Assembly: GCA_030549775.1 (NCBI GenBank)
Contig: CM060171.1
Coordinates: 2,038,001 to 2,102,000, forward strand
From: Tamarix chinensis
Lineage: Eukaryota > Streptophyta > Magnoliopsida > Caryophyllales > Tamaricaceae
Length of the DNA: 64,000 nucleotides
Reading direction: 5' to 3'
Position numbers and translations under genes: made by a program. Shown piece by piece: positions 40,501 through 47,745 of the stretch. Position 1 is the stretch's first letter. Every line of letters starts with the position of its first letter. Under the pieces are notes generated by a model. That model was not told where the DNA came from. It saw nothing but the letters and a program-made list of their open reading frames with translations, and searched no databases.

Positions 40501-43500
40501 AATCTCAGCGGCATTTAGTTCACCCTGGTTGTAACTAGGAAACCAGTATAATAACTATGCATAAATCTTTAATTCTGTACAAAAAAAACTTAACTAACCT
40601 TTGAATCTCTAAATGCTGATATCCAGTTCAGGAATCTTGGAATTGCATCGATCAAAGTCTTCCGTGTATCATTTTCATTCACTGCAAAGTCATGCATCAA
40701 ATTAAAACTACTGTAAATGAAAATTCTGAAAAGATCTGTATTACATGCTTGCCCACAACAAACAAGAAAAAAGTACAAGTCTCAAGAGAGCACTACACAT
40801 ATCTCCGGCTCAATACAACTGAAAACCAGGCTGACGACAAATGAAAAACTATGGAAAAGTCATGTTTTCGGTGTTTATCCACCTCCACATGCATACAAGC
40901 TCTCTAAATTTTTCTGAATTACTATATCTGCATATTCCTCCAGCATATCTCCCTTGGGAATGTCCATCAGAAGTGCAGCCTGAAGAGCCAAAAAAATTAC
41001 TCTTAAACCTCATACAGCCCTTCAAAAACAAGCTTTGGCATAGTACTCTCTGATAATTAACAGATTCAAAAATCCTCAAACCTGAAAGATTTGGTGCAAC
41101 AGGGTACCATTCAAAGCTGCAGTTGCGTGCTCACTGCACTTCAACCTTTCATCTAAAACAGCTCTTCTTGGACAACTGAAGCTACCTGCAACCTGCAGGT
41201 GCTTAATTTTTAGTCAATAGCTTGAATAAGTTTGAGGAAAATGAAGCCGATTTCCTCCAATAGCTTCAAATCCTAAAAATGTGCAGCACTGTTCCATCAA
41301 AGAGAGTCAAGAGACTGGTTGCTTCCATGGAATGCATCCAAAGGATATATACATGCAGATATAAGTTAGGCAAAAATTACCCTGGTTCCAGATATCAATA
41401 TATTGGGGTGCACGATGACAAGGTTTCTCTCCTGATTCACATCACACTGTCCTTTCTCATCAAATTCACCAATGACGCGTACAGTATCTCCAGGAGTAAT
41501 GACACTATAAAACCTACAACATGAAGACATTGATGTAGCATGAAATGTTTTTGATACGTGTATACTGCAAATTTACATTATCCTAACAGTATATGTGTAT
41601 CATAATTATGATGCTCCACTGGTCATAAATACCATAAAAGATCAACTTTCACTAACCAAAATCTTGCACAAAAGACCATACATTTAACACATGTTGGAGG
41701 TAACAGATTTACAGATCTGCTTGTTAATAGGAAAAGGGTGTTCTCCTCAAAGTCACCAAAAGGTGCATCAAATTCACATTTGGTACTTAAAAAAGATCTG
41801 ATGAGCTTATATTCTTATCCCTGGGAATTTATCAACGTTTAATAGTAGAAGTAGAGTTACATGACCCTCCAGACTAGCAATACACATGCGTACATTTAGA
41901 TTTTATAAGTGGAATTATAGCCCCTTCCTTCGCAATCATAGGAACGTCGTATGCCAAAAAAAGCAGATGCTCCTCGCCATCAATATTCTTGAATTGTGAA
42001 ACGGTTGACCAGAACAGAAGACCCATGGAGCTTCGTTTCAATTGTGATGAACCCTCTTCCACAAGGCCACCAATGTATGAGATTGTTCTGGGTTGATTTA
42101 ATTGAAGGAGACAATGAAGAATATCCCAAGGGCTCAGAGACACATAAATCTTTAGTGGTTCCATAGAGTCTGGTTAACAACATTCCTAAGTATGAATCAA
42201 TTAGCATCACATTTCCCAGCTGAGGCTTAATAGGAGACTATTTCATCATTGCAGCAACACTTCCAACATTTCAAACTTGAGGACAAGTGTCTTTTGGAGG
42301 AAGTAATGTTAGCAAATTTCTTGCGTATCACTGTCCCCGACTTACATATGGATAGTTCAAATATTAACTTTTCTGAATTATTTATCATTAGCTAGTAATT
42401 GTATTTTTTATAATTTTGATTTATCATATATTAAGTTTGGCTTGTTCTCCACAGCTTATTTTCAAAAGTAATTAGATCATATTGGATAAGCAAAATTTTA
42501 ACAATAATAAAATATAAAAATACTAATAATTATCATTATAATGATGAAACGATAACCATAGTAGTAATATTAATTATGACGGTAATAATATTAAATCATA
42601 ATGATATCAGCAAGAATAAGCTAAGGAAAACAGGAACTTAGTGTTTATTTAGAAATTATGTGTTGGATTAGTTATTATGTTGGAGTTAAGGAGGTTATTT
42701 TCCCATGTTCTCTATATTGTTAGTAGTTGAGGAGGTTGCTCCACTTTCCTGTATTCCTTGCCTTTAGGAATTGGTTACTCCACAAGTTTGTATTTTAACG
42801 ACTATAATTATCAAGGGTATCAGGAGAAGGTTCTATACCAAATTTCTGAGGACTTATCTCAAGAGATTGCAGGTTCTTTCTGATGAAATGACACCATAGG
42901 TAGACTCAGGAACCCTCGCCCCCAAAACCCTTCTAATTCTAATGCTGTAAATTTCATCCCATCACCACATCCATCTCTAGGGACCCAATCAGAATGAAAT
43001 TGTTTTTTTCTAGATTAATTTGATATAGGGAAAACAAATGCACATATAGCTTCTCTCCAATTTCTTAATAACAATTTCAGGTTGATAAAAAATGACAGAA
43101 AATGTTGAGAAAATAGAAGTTTTACCGAGGTTATAAGATAAAAGCATAGTAAAATATAACCACTTACCAATCATCCCATAGGTGCAAAGACAGCTCAACT
43201 CCAGTTTTCTCGTTCAACAAACGAAGGACCTGAAAGAGGTATGTCATCTCTACTGCTTTAACAACTTAATGAAAGTCTTCAAGCAATTAAAAACAAAGAT
43301 TAGAATGAACCTTCAACGAGCACTGAGCTCCAGACAAACTTGTATGTTTCTCCGTTACCTGTAGCCATTAATGTAGTATCACCACAAATTGCCACTTGAT
43401 TCTCCTAATTCACAAGAACGGAGTATCATAATAGAATAGGATTGTGGCATTAGCATACCTCCAAAACAAGGAAGCAAGGATGAGAAAAGGACCAATCAGC

Positions 43501-45347
43501 CTCCTCCTCTAAAATCTTTGGGTTTTTACTAGCTTCAAACTGATGTCTAATCCGCTTATCATCACTTACACCATCATAGTCCCAAGATGAATCGAGTTTG
43601 GGTATAAGTAATGATGTTTCTTCAACAGAAATGGCATCCTCGACTTGGTGTAGAAGTTCAAGCAATGCCTTGGGAAATGCCAAAAAGAAATGAAGATGAG
43701 TAGATAACAAAAAATCTGCATTTTCTTTTGACCAGCATATCCACAATATAGTGCTTAACGTCTTAAGATGCAGCCAAGGATTCCCCTAAAGAGATAGAAC
43801 AAGCTTAAGAAAACAATAATGCAAGGAAACTAACCTTTTTGTGGTGCCTAGAGCCCGCAGGTTCAGTTACCTCTTTGATATGAACCGAGTCGTCTTTACC
43901 CTGTACATTAAACACAACAAACAATTACGAGAACAATAACCAAATAATAATGCAAAAGAATTCAACCAAGCAACTACAAAGAAGCATTATAACCTTGTTC
44001 TGGACATAAGACAGAGAAGGTGGAGTACGGAAAGGACTCTGTGTACTAGAATCACCTAAATTGTTCAATGTCTTTGGCTTTCCATCTTGTACATCTACAA
44101 TTTTACGGTCAAATCCACATTTTTTTACAGTGTTAGAGTCATTTGCCCCCTCTGAAGACTGCTCGGAATCTTTCAATGAAGTGTAAGAACACTCTTTCCC
44201 AAGCTTGACCATTGAAGCAGGCAAAGCCTGTAACACGATCAGATTCAACCATCTATAAGAGATAAATTAGCAATGAGGGAAATGGGGAAAAGAAGGTATC
44301 GAAGCACCAACATCACTCTGGCAACATTGCTGGATATTTGAAGAACTGAGCCGTGAAGCATTAGCTAAAGCTTTAATCACATCTGGAGTATGTTTTGAGA
44401 TAGCCTGTAGACGCTCATTCACAGGAGAGATCTTCCATGTAACCTCATTAACTCCATCATCCTGACTGTTCTTTATCAACTACCACCATCACCCGATAAA
44501 ATAAATCAGTGAATCTTGAAAAACAAATGATCGATAAAGCCCCAAAATCTATGACCCAAAAACAGGAGCAAAAAAGAGAACAAAGATGCAGGCTAAGTTA
44601 CTAAAGGTTTTGGTAAGCTTCAAGGTTGGACACATGCAAATTATTTGGATATGAGCTACTCGATCAAGTTCTCCAGATAACATCTTTCCATAGCAATATA
44701 TTAAAAGCTTAACTCAGGAAGATAGATGCGTAAAAATACTAAAGACAGGACAGAAAGTTAACCTGTCCTGGCGAGAACTTGAAGCGTTTCCTAGGAGCCA
44801 GCTTAGAGCCTTCAGGCGAAATTTTTGAAAAATCATCAGAACTAGCGACATGGATCACTAGGCCCTCAGGAGGTGTAACCTGAGATGGATTATCCAGGCC
44901 AGTCAATTCAGAATTCATCCCATTACTAGGGCATTTAACTTTTAAGTCCAAACACTTCGCATCTTCTACCACTTGATTTGTCCCGTTCTGAACCTTTCCG
45001 CTACTATATACGCCATTTCCATGAGCGGTTGCTTCCGAATTCAATTCATTTCCAGAAACCCGCTCGACATCAATTAGTTTTGAACTCTTTGAATCATTCT
45101 TCACTGTTTTTGTAGCTCCACTTTCCAATCCAGAAGTTCGTAAAACTGTAGTGGTGGAATTAGATTCCGGAGGGACTGCAACGTCAGATTTTGAATCGGA
45201 ACAACTGTTTGGGCAGTTTTGGGCCCCAGGGAGAGTGTGGCGCCCGAAGAAATGTTGTATGCCAAATTTACAGGGCTGAGAGTTTTGGCTCTGGTTAGTT
45301 TTCTTCGAAGAGGATGATGACGACGAAAGTTTCTTCCTTGGCGGCAT
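12448..45347 (-). CDS. DNA2: DNA replication ATP-dependent helicase/nuclease DNA2 (JHS1-like), 34 coding exons
   Basis: A nuclease-helicase for Okazaki flap removal, DNA end resection and stalled-fork processing in the nucleus. Exons, 5' to 3' on the minus strand: 44763-45347, 44312-44479, 43994-44227, 43835-43900, 43459-43668, 43311-43358, 43168-43229, 41381-41513, 41082-41192, 40883-40979, 40599-40681, 39422-39487, 38896-39054, 38648-38703, 38502-38559, 38308-38418, 38154-38210, 37254-37388, 36921-37166, 35547-35621, 35259-35380, 35019-35091, 34837-34941, 34548-34715, 32281-32350, 32053-32204, 30262-30339, 23543-23635, 23316-23453, 14885-14924, 14731-14804, 14489-14626, 12996-13115, 12448-12603. 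They sum to 4287 bases (1428 residues plus stop) and all phases agree. An in-frame TGA two codons before the ATG (45351-45353) fixes the start. Least certain junction: the exon 19 acceptor, chosen by length match to the family. All nuclease, Fe-S and helicase motifs are present, so the gene looks functional. Confidence 0.93.
12604..14488 (-). other. DNA2 introns 33 and 32, with LTR-like fragment
   Basis: Apart from exon 33 (12996-13115) this is intronic. Near 13390-13414 there is an (AT)n run. At about 13686-13930 the plus strand reads like a short copia LTR: TGTTAGAATTTATG start, TATA-like GGCTATAAATG at 13820, pyrimidine-rich end. I could not find a matching target duplication, so this is only a probable LTR remnant. 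Confidence 0.45.
14925..16937 (-). other. DNA2 intron 29, 3' part, nothing recognised
   Basis: About 2 kb of AT-rich intron between the copia 3' LTR and exon 30. Short ORFs only, no repeat structure or coding similarity seen. Confidence 0.5.
16938..18162 (-). repeat. 3' LTR of intron-29 copia element, with ~735-bp insert
   Basis: Homologous to 22287-22798 at 16960-17360 and again at 18110-18162. The block between, about 17370-18105, has no counterpart in the 5' LTR, so it was inserted in this LTR or lost from the other. No coding similarity was seen in the block; it includes a poly-T stretch near 17926. Confidence 0.7.
19815..20012 (-). pseudogene. Copia integrase C-terminal fragment
   Basis: The minus-strand reading AYVINRLP followed by [10 protein letters not shown] and [10 protein letters not shown] is the classic end of the Ty1/copia integrase core and GKGY-type region. 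The frame opens with an ATG by chance and closes at a stop about 65 codons on. Neighbouring sequence continues the similarity only through frameshifts. Confidence 0.85.
21162..21203 (-). pseudogene. Degenerate gag zinc knuckle of copia element
   Basis: Minus-strand reading gives CYNC followed by a stop codon, then KGPF and ARSC. The CxxC...C framework of a CCHC knuckle is there, but the His position is Pro and an in-frame TGA lies inside, so the knuckle cannot be functional. Confidence 0.65.
21265..21715 (-). repeat. Imperfect tandem duplication within copia gag
   Basis: Two copies of about 210-240 bases, beginning near 21265 and near 21505, share CTCTACCACCAC, TTTGCTAATATT-like, CAACTTTCACCTTC, TGTTTATTGAAA-TTTAGATATTT and TTGGTTAGCC blocks. 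They lie beside the zinc knuckle and duplicate the acidic/basic linker of Gag. Confidence 0.65.
22271..22284 (-). other. Primer-binding site of intron-29 copia element
   Basis: Minus strand reads TGGTATCAAAGTTA two bases inside the LTR end. TGGTATCA plus AAG is the usual copia site for initiator methionine tRNA, with one A in place of G. This fixes the element's orientation and LTR border. Confidence 0.85.
22287..22798 (-). repeat. 5' LTR of intron-29 copia element
   Basis: On the minus strand begins TGAACAACAATATTC and ends near TTCTTCA just before the Met-tRNA primer site. It matches 16938-17365 and the end of the 3' LTR near 18110-18162. It holds a (TG)n run at about 22483-22511, replaced by TATATACATATA in the other LTR, so the microsatellite grew or shrank after insertion. 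Confidence 0.8.
22799..23315 (-). other. DNA2 intron 29, 5' part
   Basis: About 520 bases between exon 29 and the copia 5' LTR. AT-rich; nothing recognised. The donor is GTAATCGAG after the codon for Gln. Confidence 0.5.
23684..24018 (+). repeat. 5' LTR of intron-27 gypsy element
   Basis: Begins TGAAACCAATAGGCCC and ends ATTTAACA. Shares with 29934-30238 the blocks AATAGGCCCATTACTAAAT, ATGGGAATCTGTGAGGTGG, GGATCTATATAGGC (TATA-like) and CATCATCATCATCTCTCAAT. The many small differences between the two LTRs suggest an old insertion. A run of ten G begins at 23773. Confidence 0.8.
24515..25142. mobile_element. MITE-like insertion in gypsy gag (~628 bp)
   Basis: The gag reading stops at 24514 and resumes near 25143. 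The insert begins TAAGGTTGTAAATAAAT and ends with the reverse complement form TTATTTACAGCCTTA, giving imperfect terminal inverted repeats of about 15 bases. The interior has GAGCTCGGC/AAGCTTGA-like words typical of plant hAT-type MITEs of the TGTAAA class. I found no clear 8-bp duplication. Confidence 0.6.
26340..26990 (+). pseudogene. Gypsy reverse transcriptase remnant
   Basis: Reads [18 protein letters not shown], then [13 protein letters not shown] and LKLDITK in one frame, then stops; [10 protein letters not shown] follows in another frame. Catalytic YxDD is altered to FVDN. Relationship to chromovirus RTs is clear from the motif order. Confidence 0.8.
27040..27711 (+). pseudogene. Gypsy RNase H remnant
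   Basis: Plus-strand reading gives [39 protein letters not shown], then [15 protein letters not shown] (the catalytic Asp region) and later [16 protein letters not shown]. These are standard Ty3/gypsy RT-connection and RNase H segments, interrupted by stops. Confidence 0.75.
28222..28796. repeat. ~575-bp repeat inserted in gypsy integrase, also present near 35905-36480
   Basis: The integrase reading breaks at VVVIA and resumes at AKYVHF. The insert shares AAATTATG, TTTTTATTTT.TTTCAC, TTATTTATTGATTATTTG and AATAAACTAGTATT...ATATTATATTA blocks with 35905-36480 in intron 19, so it is a dispersed repeat. Near its end it has TAGTTTCGCGTTGCGGT, possibly part of a terminal repeat of a DNA transposon. 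Family not determined. Confidence 0.55.
28988..29146 (+). mobile_element. tRNA-derived SINE with perfect 13-bp TSD, inserted in gypsy integrase
   Basis: GAAGTATAGCTCT occurs immediately before (28975-28987) and after (29147-29159), an exact 13-bp duplication. The insert begins TAGTGGTTAAGGCG and has GATTCGAATGTC about 40 bases later, matching RNA polymerase III A-box and B-box spacing of a tRNA head (the A box overlaps the duplication). The body carries TAGGGACCTGACTTGGCGC and GATTTACCTCCC, wording typical of plant SINEs. It splits the integrase reading between LQGMMKYSS and TYHP. Confidence 0.75.
29934..30238 (+). repeat. 3' LTR of intron-27 gypsy element
   Basis: Begins TGTTAATAGGCCC directly after the polypurine tract and ends ATCTAACA. 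It stops 24 bases short of the donor end of DNA2 exon 27 (30262), so the element inserted almost at the splice site without destroying it. Confidence 0.8.
30340..32052 (-). other. DNA2 intron 26, with C-rich low-complexity block
   Basis: 1.7 kb. From about 31080 to 31690 the plus strand is rich in CCCAACC, AACCCG, CAGCCC and CACCTAAC words; on the gene strand these read GGTTGGG/CGGGTT, a degenerate minisatellite type common in plants. The rest is AT-rich with nothing recognised. Confidence 0.6.
32809..33460 (-). mobile_element. Copia-type solo LTR in DNA2 intron 24 with perfect 5-bp TSD
   Basis: Inverted ends TGTTGG (minus-strand start at 33460) and CCCAACA (minus-strand end at 32809). Flanking 32804-32808 and 33461-33465 are both TTTTG. 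Reading on the minus strand, a TATA-like CCTATTTAAAGG lies at about 33154-33165, followed by a leader with poly(A)-signal-like AATAAA downstream. Length 652 bp, no internal region, hence a solo LTR. It is on the sense strand of DNA2, so its promoter and poly(A) signal could in principle affect the transcript. Confidence 0.88.
33461..34547 (-). other. DNA2 intron 24, remainder
   Basis: About 1.1 kb. It holds a local duplication: AAATTACATTTGGTTTCGTAAACCA-like sequence occurs at about 33765-33860 and again at 33880-33985, each followed by CGGACCGAAGACACTA...TTTGTCCCC. No coding sequence. Confidence 0.55.
34837..37388 (-). other. DNA2: DNA2 exons 18-23: linker and beta-barrel region
   Basis: Residues 769-1020. 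Contains [12 protein letters not shown] (helical stalk), [19 protein letters not shown] joined to [16 protein letters not shown], then [10 protein letters not shown] and VVWRIDKDE. The order matches the segment between nuclease and helicase in plant DNA2, and the final APRFDSG...[15 protein letters not shown] leads into the helicase Q-motif region. A Ser-rich low-complexity stretch lies near 873-879. Confidence 0.85.
35622..36920 (-). other. DNA2 intron 19, with unexplained coding-like stretch and dispersed repeat
   Basis: On the minus strand, 35785-35910 is an open stretch reading [26 protein letters not shown] and [11 protein letters not shown], ending beside a GGTAATAC donor-like site. It has no counterpart in plant DNA2 at this position and I do not recognise it. 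35905-36480 is the dispersed repeat also found at 28222-28796. At about 36540-36770 the sequence resembles part of a retrotransposon LTR or leader (GTGACACAAAGATTTACGTAG). Confidence 0.5.
37389..38153 (-). other. DNA2 intron 17, nothing recognised
   Basis: 0.76 kb, AT-rich, with a short C run at about 37748-37758. No coding or repeat structure seen. Confidence 0.5.
38704..38895 (-). other. DNA2 intron 13, GC-AG type
   Basis: Exon 13 ends at the CAG codon and the intron begins GCAAGCTT. Frame and family alignment require this donor: upstream is [11 protein letters not shown] and the next exon starts ISMEHSAQV after TTTTCAGCAG. GT donors in the region would break the conserved join. CAG/GCAAG is the usual consensus of U2-type GC-AG introns. 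Confidence 0.85.
39488..40598 (-). other. DNA2 intron 11, with LTR-like segment and an unused exon-like block
   Basis: Two items. About 39805-40110 on the plus strand looks like a retrotransposon LTR fragment (TGTTAGGGGATATTTACTG, GCATTTAATTTCGAGGC, pyrimidine-rich end), without a clear duplication. On the minus strand 40473-40524 is a 52-base open block with acceptor CAACCAG and donor GTAAGT; it is in frame with exon 11 but would throw exon 12 into a stop, so it is left out of the CDS. Confidence 0.5.
40473..40524 (-). other. Candidate cassette (poison) exon in DNA2 intron 11
   Basis: 52 bases, no stop in the frame carried over from exon 11 ([17 protein letters not shown] plus one base), bordered by an AG acceptor and a full-consensus GTAAGT donor. 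Its length is not a multiple of three, and inclusion would place TGA two codons into exon 12. It could be a regulated nonsense-decay exon or a chance match; no transcript evidence is available here. Confidence 0.35.
41514..43167 (-). other. DNA2 intron 7, with antisense retrotransposon remnant
   Basis: Near 42275-42306 the plus strand reads AACTTGAGGACAAGTGTCTTTTGGAGGAAG, resembling the end of a gypsy polyprotein and a polypurine tract. A TGTTAGC LTR-like start follows at 42307. A second LTR-like start (TGTTGGATTAG) lies at 42663, with a pyrimidine-rich body to about 42990. The element is truncated and opposite in direction to DNA2. Borders are approximate and no duplication was found. Confidence 0.45.
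43311..45347 (-). other. DNA2: DNA2 exons 1-6: N-terminal tail with PIP-like motif, start of OB-like region
   Basis: Residues 1-437. The first 40 carry MPPRKK, a serine run (8-14) and [12 protein letters not shown] (26-37), which resembles a PCNA-interacting PIP box but has Lys instead of Gln at the first position. A basic APRKRFKF patch near 185-192 may be a nuclear signal. The middle (about 200-350) is Ser/Asn/Gln-rich, low complexity and likely disordered. From about 352 (ALLELLHQ) the sequence becomes conserved and enters the OB-like part that precedes the nuclease (FLVLEVTEKH at the exon 5/6 join). Function of the tail in plants is inferred from the motif alone. Confidence 0.85.
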
Positions 45348-45985
45348 TTTTCACGAAAATTTCCCTGAATACGGCAGTACCGAGTACCCAATATAATTTT
45401 TTCCACAATTAGCTACTATTTATGAACTCCGACCGATCCAATTTTCACATATAAAACAGACGACCATGATTTCCCAATTAGTATCCTAGTAGCCACATTC
45501 ATTCGCAAATCTGAAGAATTGTAACCACAAACTTTAACACCCTTGTCTTAATTTACAAACCTTGATTCCGTCACTAGTGTCACGGATGAACAAAAGTTGT
45601 CGGAGATGACGAATGGAAAAGGAGCAGCGATGAATCGAAGAGGAGCAAGAGTTGAAACCAACAATGTTGAAGGAATATAAGTGGAAGAAGCAGAAGATAA
45701 TGATAACAGCAAGTCGTGGCAACGGCGAACACCAATGAAGCTGGTAGATGCTGAAGATGAGGAGCGAAGTGGTAGAGCAGGCGCGATAGAAGGGCTGATA
45801 GAAAGAATGGAAAATATAAAAAAGCTTCCCGCCCAAAAGTGCAAGGTTTGCGGCCTTCGTCCCCCGCTTTCTTTTATTTATTTTTTTCTTAAACTTTAAT
45901 GCATTGAGGTAAAGAGAGGAATACGTAGACATGTATGAAAGTCACTACGATTTGGTGATATTCGGTATTTTCATTTATAGATACG
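45348..45985 (-). promoter_or_regulatory. DNA2 5' leader and proximal promoter region
   Basis: Immediately upstream of the fixed ATG. No other conserved ORF is convincing on either strand. A TTTTATATGTG word on the minus strand near 45449-45459 could act as a TATA element, and an E2F-type site lies at 45826-45833. The transcription start was not determined. Confidence 0.5.
45826..45833 (-). promoter_or_regulatory. Candidate E2F-binding site upstream of DNA2
   Basis: Plus strand TTCCCGCC, i.e. GGCGGGAA on the gene strand, about 480 bases upstream of the ATG. This 8-mer is the common plant E2F/DP site in replication genes. A single site, position compatible with an S-phase promoter; chance occurrence cannot be excluded. 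Confidence 0.5.
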
Positions 45986-46260
45986 TTATTTATAAGAATA
46001 ATTTTAAAAGAATGAATTGTAATGGATATAAAATTAATATAATTACACTATTAAAAGTAATTACAAAAGAATGAATTGCAATAAATATAAATTAATAATA
46101 GAGCAAATTCAGTAGCTAAAATTATGGATCAAGGTCAATAGCAGATGAGGTAAGATATTGACTAATTATTCTATCAATAGTAATTACAAAATAATGAATT
46201 GCAATTAATACAAAATTAATAATAGAGCAAATTTAATAGTTAAAATCATTAGTCAAGGTC
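45985..46260. repeat. AT-rich tandem repeat (~120-bp unit) distal to the DNA2 promoter
   Basis: Two good copies start near 46050 and 46172 with AGTAATTACAAAA.AATGAATTGCAAT, AAATTAATAATAGAGCAAATT and TCAAGGTCAA blocks. A partial third copy precedes them from about 45990. The array ends at the outer border of the LTR nest. Confidence 0.65.
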
Positions 46261-47039
46261 AAAAATATATTAGGTGGGATCTTAATTGATGTCTTGACTA
46301 TTTACTCTATCATTTTAACACCCTAATTTTTTAATCAAAAATTTTCATTTTTAAGACAATGCGGAAGCAATTTAAAAAGTAAAACCGTGGAATGTTACCG
46401 CGACATCAACTATGAGAGTGATGTGATCATCACCTAATCCATGTCTGATGTATTGCAAAACAAAATAAGGATCAAACGAATGCATGATCATAACAATAAT
46501 GTGACACTTGCGAGGAAATAAATACTACAACCATATCATATATAGAATGAACCTAGTAGTTTACAAAATCAAATATAACAATTCAAGCCAAGAGTTTAAA
46601 TAGTCGAAAATACAAAAATATCCCAACACAATGGGTAAAATACTAATAACCGGCTAGCCTAACCCTTAGGCATAGTCATAAACCTCCAACCCCAAGCAAT
46701 TGCTCGTTGGTGGCCTGCGTCATCACTTTCAATATACTCTAACTGAGAGTCGTAACCTTACAAATCGTCATCTGCTCCCTGGATCAAAAGTCGAATCATC
46801 ACAATGACCACGCAAGTGCAGTATCAGTACGGTGAAGTATTGGTAAAGTATACTACCTAAAACATGGAAAGCTCATGTGACACGTTGAGGTCATACGTTA
46901 GCATGGTATTCAATCTAATCGAAAGATAACATAAAAGAACAACAAAAACATATAAGTACCTCAGCGAATCCCAAGGGTATACAATTGCACAGAAGCATGG
47001 TTTTCCATAACAATCCATATAAAGGTAAAGCACATAATG

Positions 47040-47440
47040 CCAGTATCCATGAAAGGATTGGCATAGGACTACAACTCCCACCACTATATCACACTAGTGC
47101 TAATGGGCTTTTCTCGTAGATCCTTAACATCCACCACCCTTGGCCTCCTAAGTGAGGAGAAATACGCTAAATTTTGGATCTGCCTTACCCAAAGTACATA
47201 ATCATAGAATCGGAATAATGCAAATATACCATGACAGGACAAACGTAGTACTACAACTCCCACCATCGTATCACACCAATGCAGATGATATTTTCTCAGG
47301 AATCATGAACATCCACCACACTTAATCGCCTAAGCGAGGGCATACGCTCAATTTTAGGTCAGCCTCACCCATCACACTAGCGCTAGTGCCAAGGGGATTT
47401 TTTTAGGGATCTCCAACATCCACCACACTTGGTCTCCTAG
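47040..47440 (-). repeat. ~165-bp tandem repeats in LTR D
   Basis: About three copies share ACTACAACTCCCACCA, ATCACAC, a TTTTCTC(A/G)-GGATC-like block, AACATCCACCAC and TCCTAAG(T/C)GAGG. They begin near 47060, 47230 and 47370, the last shortened. Specific to this LTR. Confidence 0.65.
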
Positions 47441-47524
47441 GCTAGGGCACAAAAGATAACCAAACCCTAAGTATGCATTTCAGGAAGGCTTCTAAGATTC
47501 TATGATCAAAATTCCACATATCAA

Positions 47525-47745
47525 TGAATTGGGTGTTTTAAGTGTTGATAACAAATACTAGCCAAGGTATACAGACTACCAAATTGGGTGTTTAAAGATA
47601 GCACCAAACTCACACAAGGCATTAATGCCACAAAATGGGTGTTTAGAGATAACACCAAACTTATCGTACTAATTGGGTGTTTAAGGATAACACCAAACAC
47701 TTAATGCTAATTGGATGTTTACGGATAACACCAAACTCAACCAAA
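47525..47745 (-). repeat. Array of GGTGTTTN6AACACC mini-hairpins in LTR D
   Basis: Five degenerate copies of a unit of roughly 45-50 bases. Most contain GGGTGTTTA.GGATAACACCAAAC, where GGTGTT and AACACC can pair around a 6-8 base loop. Copies at about 47531, 47583, 47636, 47681 and 47724. The hairpin arms are kept better than the spacers. Confidence 0.65.

Larger units (their letters stand above)
38154..43229 (-). other. DNA2: DNA2 exons 7-17: PD-(D/E)XK nuclease domain with Fe-S cysteines
   Basis: Residues 438-768. After the OB-like WDDWF...[10 protein letters not shown] comes the RecB/Cas4-like nuclease: first cluster cysteine C509 in SFSCPRR, Asp641 in [10 protein letters not shown], Glu663 and Lys665 in PLEFKSGK, Gln682 and Tyr686 in QVILYTLL, then C754, C757 and C763 in a CxxCxxxxxC pattern. 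This is the four-cysteine 4Fe-4S arrangement known for DNA2 and AddB-type nucleases. No catalytic or cluster residue is missing. The intron between exons 13 and 14 uses a GC donor. Confidence 0.9.

Noticed and set aside
45534..45932. ORFs of 72-132 codons on both strands upstream of DNA2
   Set aside because: Low-complexity Ser/Phe or Glu/Arg text, no family match visible, mutually overlapping; more likely promoter/leader DNA.
47040..47745. CRISPR-like regular repeats
   Set aside because: Units vary in length and sequence, have no unique spacers and lie in a plant LTR; ordinary tandem repeats.
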